A DNA stretch of 64,000 nucleotides. Source: Cepaea hortensis. Lineage: Eukaryota > Mollusca > Gastropoda > Stylommatophora > Helicidae. The position numbers were made by a program, and so were the translations under genes. The notes below the pieces were generated by a model, which was not told the origin of the DNA, ran no database searches, and was given only the letters and a program-made list of their open reading frames with translations. Of the stretch, positions 62,692 to 64,000 are shown in pieces. The DNA lies in contig OY992881.1 of assembly GCA_963921405.1 (NCBI GenBank), forward strand, positions 94,557,376-94,621,375, read 5' to 3'. Positions within the stretch are counted from its first letter, which is position 1. Each line of letters begins with the position of its first letter.

Positions 62692-62905
62692 TACTCTCTA
62701 ACAGAGTTTTAATTCTTTGCTAGTGCCCATGTCTCACACAGTTTCATTTATAAGTTGTCTTTGGTTTCCCGTGTTCATCTTCACGCAGATCGACTCCTGT
62801 TTTTCCTCACAAGGACCATTCCTTAAATCATTGTTCTTTCCAAAACACTGTACTCTATGGCATGGTCAAATCATTCTGTTTCCGAGCCATGCTGCTATTC
62901 ATGAT
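62692..62905 (-). repeat. Repeat-X copy 4 (inverted, diverged)
   Basis: On the minus strand, GCTCGGAAACAGAATGATTT and TAGAGTACAGTGTTTTGGAA parallel CCCGGAAACTGTAATATTTT and ACGTTACAGTGGTTAGGAAA of copy 3, followed by AGAACAATGATTTAAGGAAT. The homology is partial. Confidence 0.45.
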
Positions 62906-63599
62906 TCAGGTTTCTTCGATGCTCACATAATACAGAAAGTTAATATTGTTTTTTAGGTTTTCATGATATTGTAAGCTGTTTTCTTTTAAATGAAGTTCCA
63001 AAGTCCAGACTGTCTTATTAATTCATTGCGAAACAGTCCATAACTTTTATCCATATGTTACCACACGAAAGATGCGTGTTCCTATAAATGCTATCTCGAT
63101 TAGCTTAATTGTATTGTGCACTATGCTCTTACTACTGTTAGCGTCTGCATTAATATGGTCAGTATACGTTTGTCTTCATACGAATAGTCCCCTGTGTTGT
63201 CGATTATGAGTAGATTTCTTTATAGCTGAATATGTTTTGTATAAACTTATTCATTTAAAAATAAAATGTTTTGGTTTTAATTGATATGTAGCGTTGTCTG
63301 TAGCTGTTATTTTCATTACAAAAAAGTAATAATAATAATAATAATAATAAATATAATAATAATAATAAAATTTTCACATAACTGTGCCTTTTTTTAAAAA
63401 CAGACATGGCTACATTTTCTAAACCCTTACCATTATTTATGTGTTGGACCGTATGTTATGCATACCTCAGTTCTGGAATTGGATTTCTACAAATTTTGAA
63501 TGGATAAAAATCATTATGATTCTTTGAAGCTTTCACTGAATTTTCTGCATATACTCGTATGTTGAACATGGAAGGGGCAAAAATGCAGCACTGCCTTAT
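62906..63599. other. AT-rich DNA with an (AAT)n run
   Basis: An AAT microsatellite at 63327-63369 with one interruption. Otherwise nothing recognised. Confidence 0.6.
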
Positions 63600-63890
63600 T
63601 AGCCTTTGTACCTTAGACCATTATAACTTTTTACCGCCTACTCTTACAGCCGCCTGTTGTTCATGACATACTAATGGAATTAAGTGGATCAAAAATGCTG
63701 GAAACCCCAGATCTCATGATATTCCCCATTGTCTCAATTCGAACACATTCAAAGAACTTAGTGTAATCTACAAAATAAAAAACACTGGTCTACATTAAAC
63801 ACTCTCCATTATCAAATTTGATTTTCAAGGTGAAGATCTGATCCCTGGTTTCCAGCCCAGTCTAAAACCCGCCTATACTTGATGTAATTC
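63600..63890 (-). mobile_element. LINE-G reverse transcriptase relic
   Basis: Minus-strand reading gives, with stops, IGGF-TGLETRDQIFTLKI and YFVDYTKFFECVRIETMGNI, which match the RT blocks that read QAGFR.GRGTRDQI and IDYTKAFDCV in many animal LINEs. It is distinct from LINE-A to LINE-F sequences in the window. About 290 bp, heavily decayed; the window ends shortly after. Confidence 0.6.
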
Positions 63891-64000
63891 ATATTCTTAC
63901 GTGCAATCCTCTTCAGTTTGATTCACAGGAGTCATATTGTCATGTCGTATGAGTGTTATAATACGACAGGTCGTGCACACGTTTTCATTTATATTCTATG

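Overview
This is a TE-saturated stretch of an animal nuclear genome, almost certainly a gastropod mollusc and plausibly a heterobranch. The only host gene I can support is a three-exon rhodopsin-type GPCR of the lineage-expanded kind known from gastropod chemosensory receptors. It runs on the + strand from 29947 to 45703 with introns of about 3.1 and 11.6 kb. Almost everything else is transposon, SINE, satellite, minisatellite or microsatellite. There are no operons, CRISPR arrays or prokaryotic features.

Layout. 1-1.7 kb: unassigned. 1.7-11.07 kb: one 16-bp-unit satellite array split by two insertions, a 3.2-kb hAT element (2076-5243, 8-bp TSD) and a 4.1-kb LINE (LINE-A, 5618-9735). 11-19 kb: SINEs, LINE relics, microsatellites and unassigned DNA. 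19.5-22.7 kb: a LINE (LINE-C) with an intact 971-codon EN-RT ORF and a 14-bp TSD. 22.8-25.1 kb: strand-asymmetric CA/CT low-complexity DNA. 25.1-28.1 kb: a decayed CR1/L2/Jockey-like LINE-D on the minus strand.

29.9-45.7 kb: the GPCR gene. Intron 1 holds a LINE-B copy, a SINE and an unclassified repeat. Intron 2 holds an 8.5-kb LTR retrotransposon (34657-43188) inserted antisense to the gene. It has 2,636-bp LTRs in which I found only two differences, a 5-bp TSD, a perfect 18-nt tRNA-Pro-type primer-binding site and one long gag-containing ORF. In that ORF, integrase pieces precede the RT/RNase H pieces, which resembles the Gmr1-type order, and the RT palm and integrase catalytic core are missing. 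It is therefore probably a recently mobile non-autonomous element.

46.3-47.7 kb: a 42-bp minisatellite of 33 units without length change, open on both strands. 48.2-48.5 kb: a compound GTT/CTT/ATT tract. 49.2-49.8 kb: a large inverted repeat. 49.9-51.1 kb: a dead mariner-like transposase. 52.7-59.4 kb: LINE-B copies in both orientations plus a LINE-C piece. 59.5-60.5 kb: a ZBED1-like hAT relic. 61.2-61.9 kb: the RNase H tail of an I-like LINE-F. 63.6-63.9 kb: a last LINE relic.

The elements form a readable insertion history. A recurrent tRNA-derived SINE (SINE-A) has seven copies, six with exact target-site duplications. Several LINE families end in short simple-repeat tails, which probably seeded some of the microsatellites. 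Family-level calls rest on motif recognition from the sequence; no database search was available.
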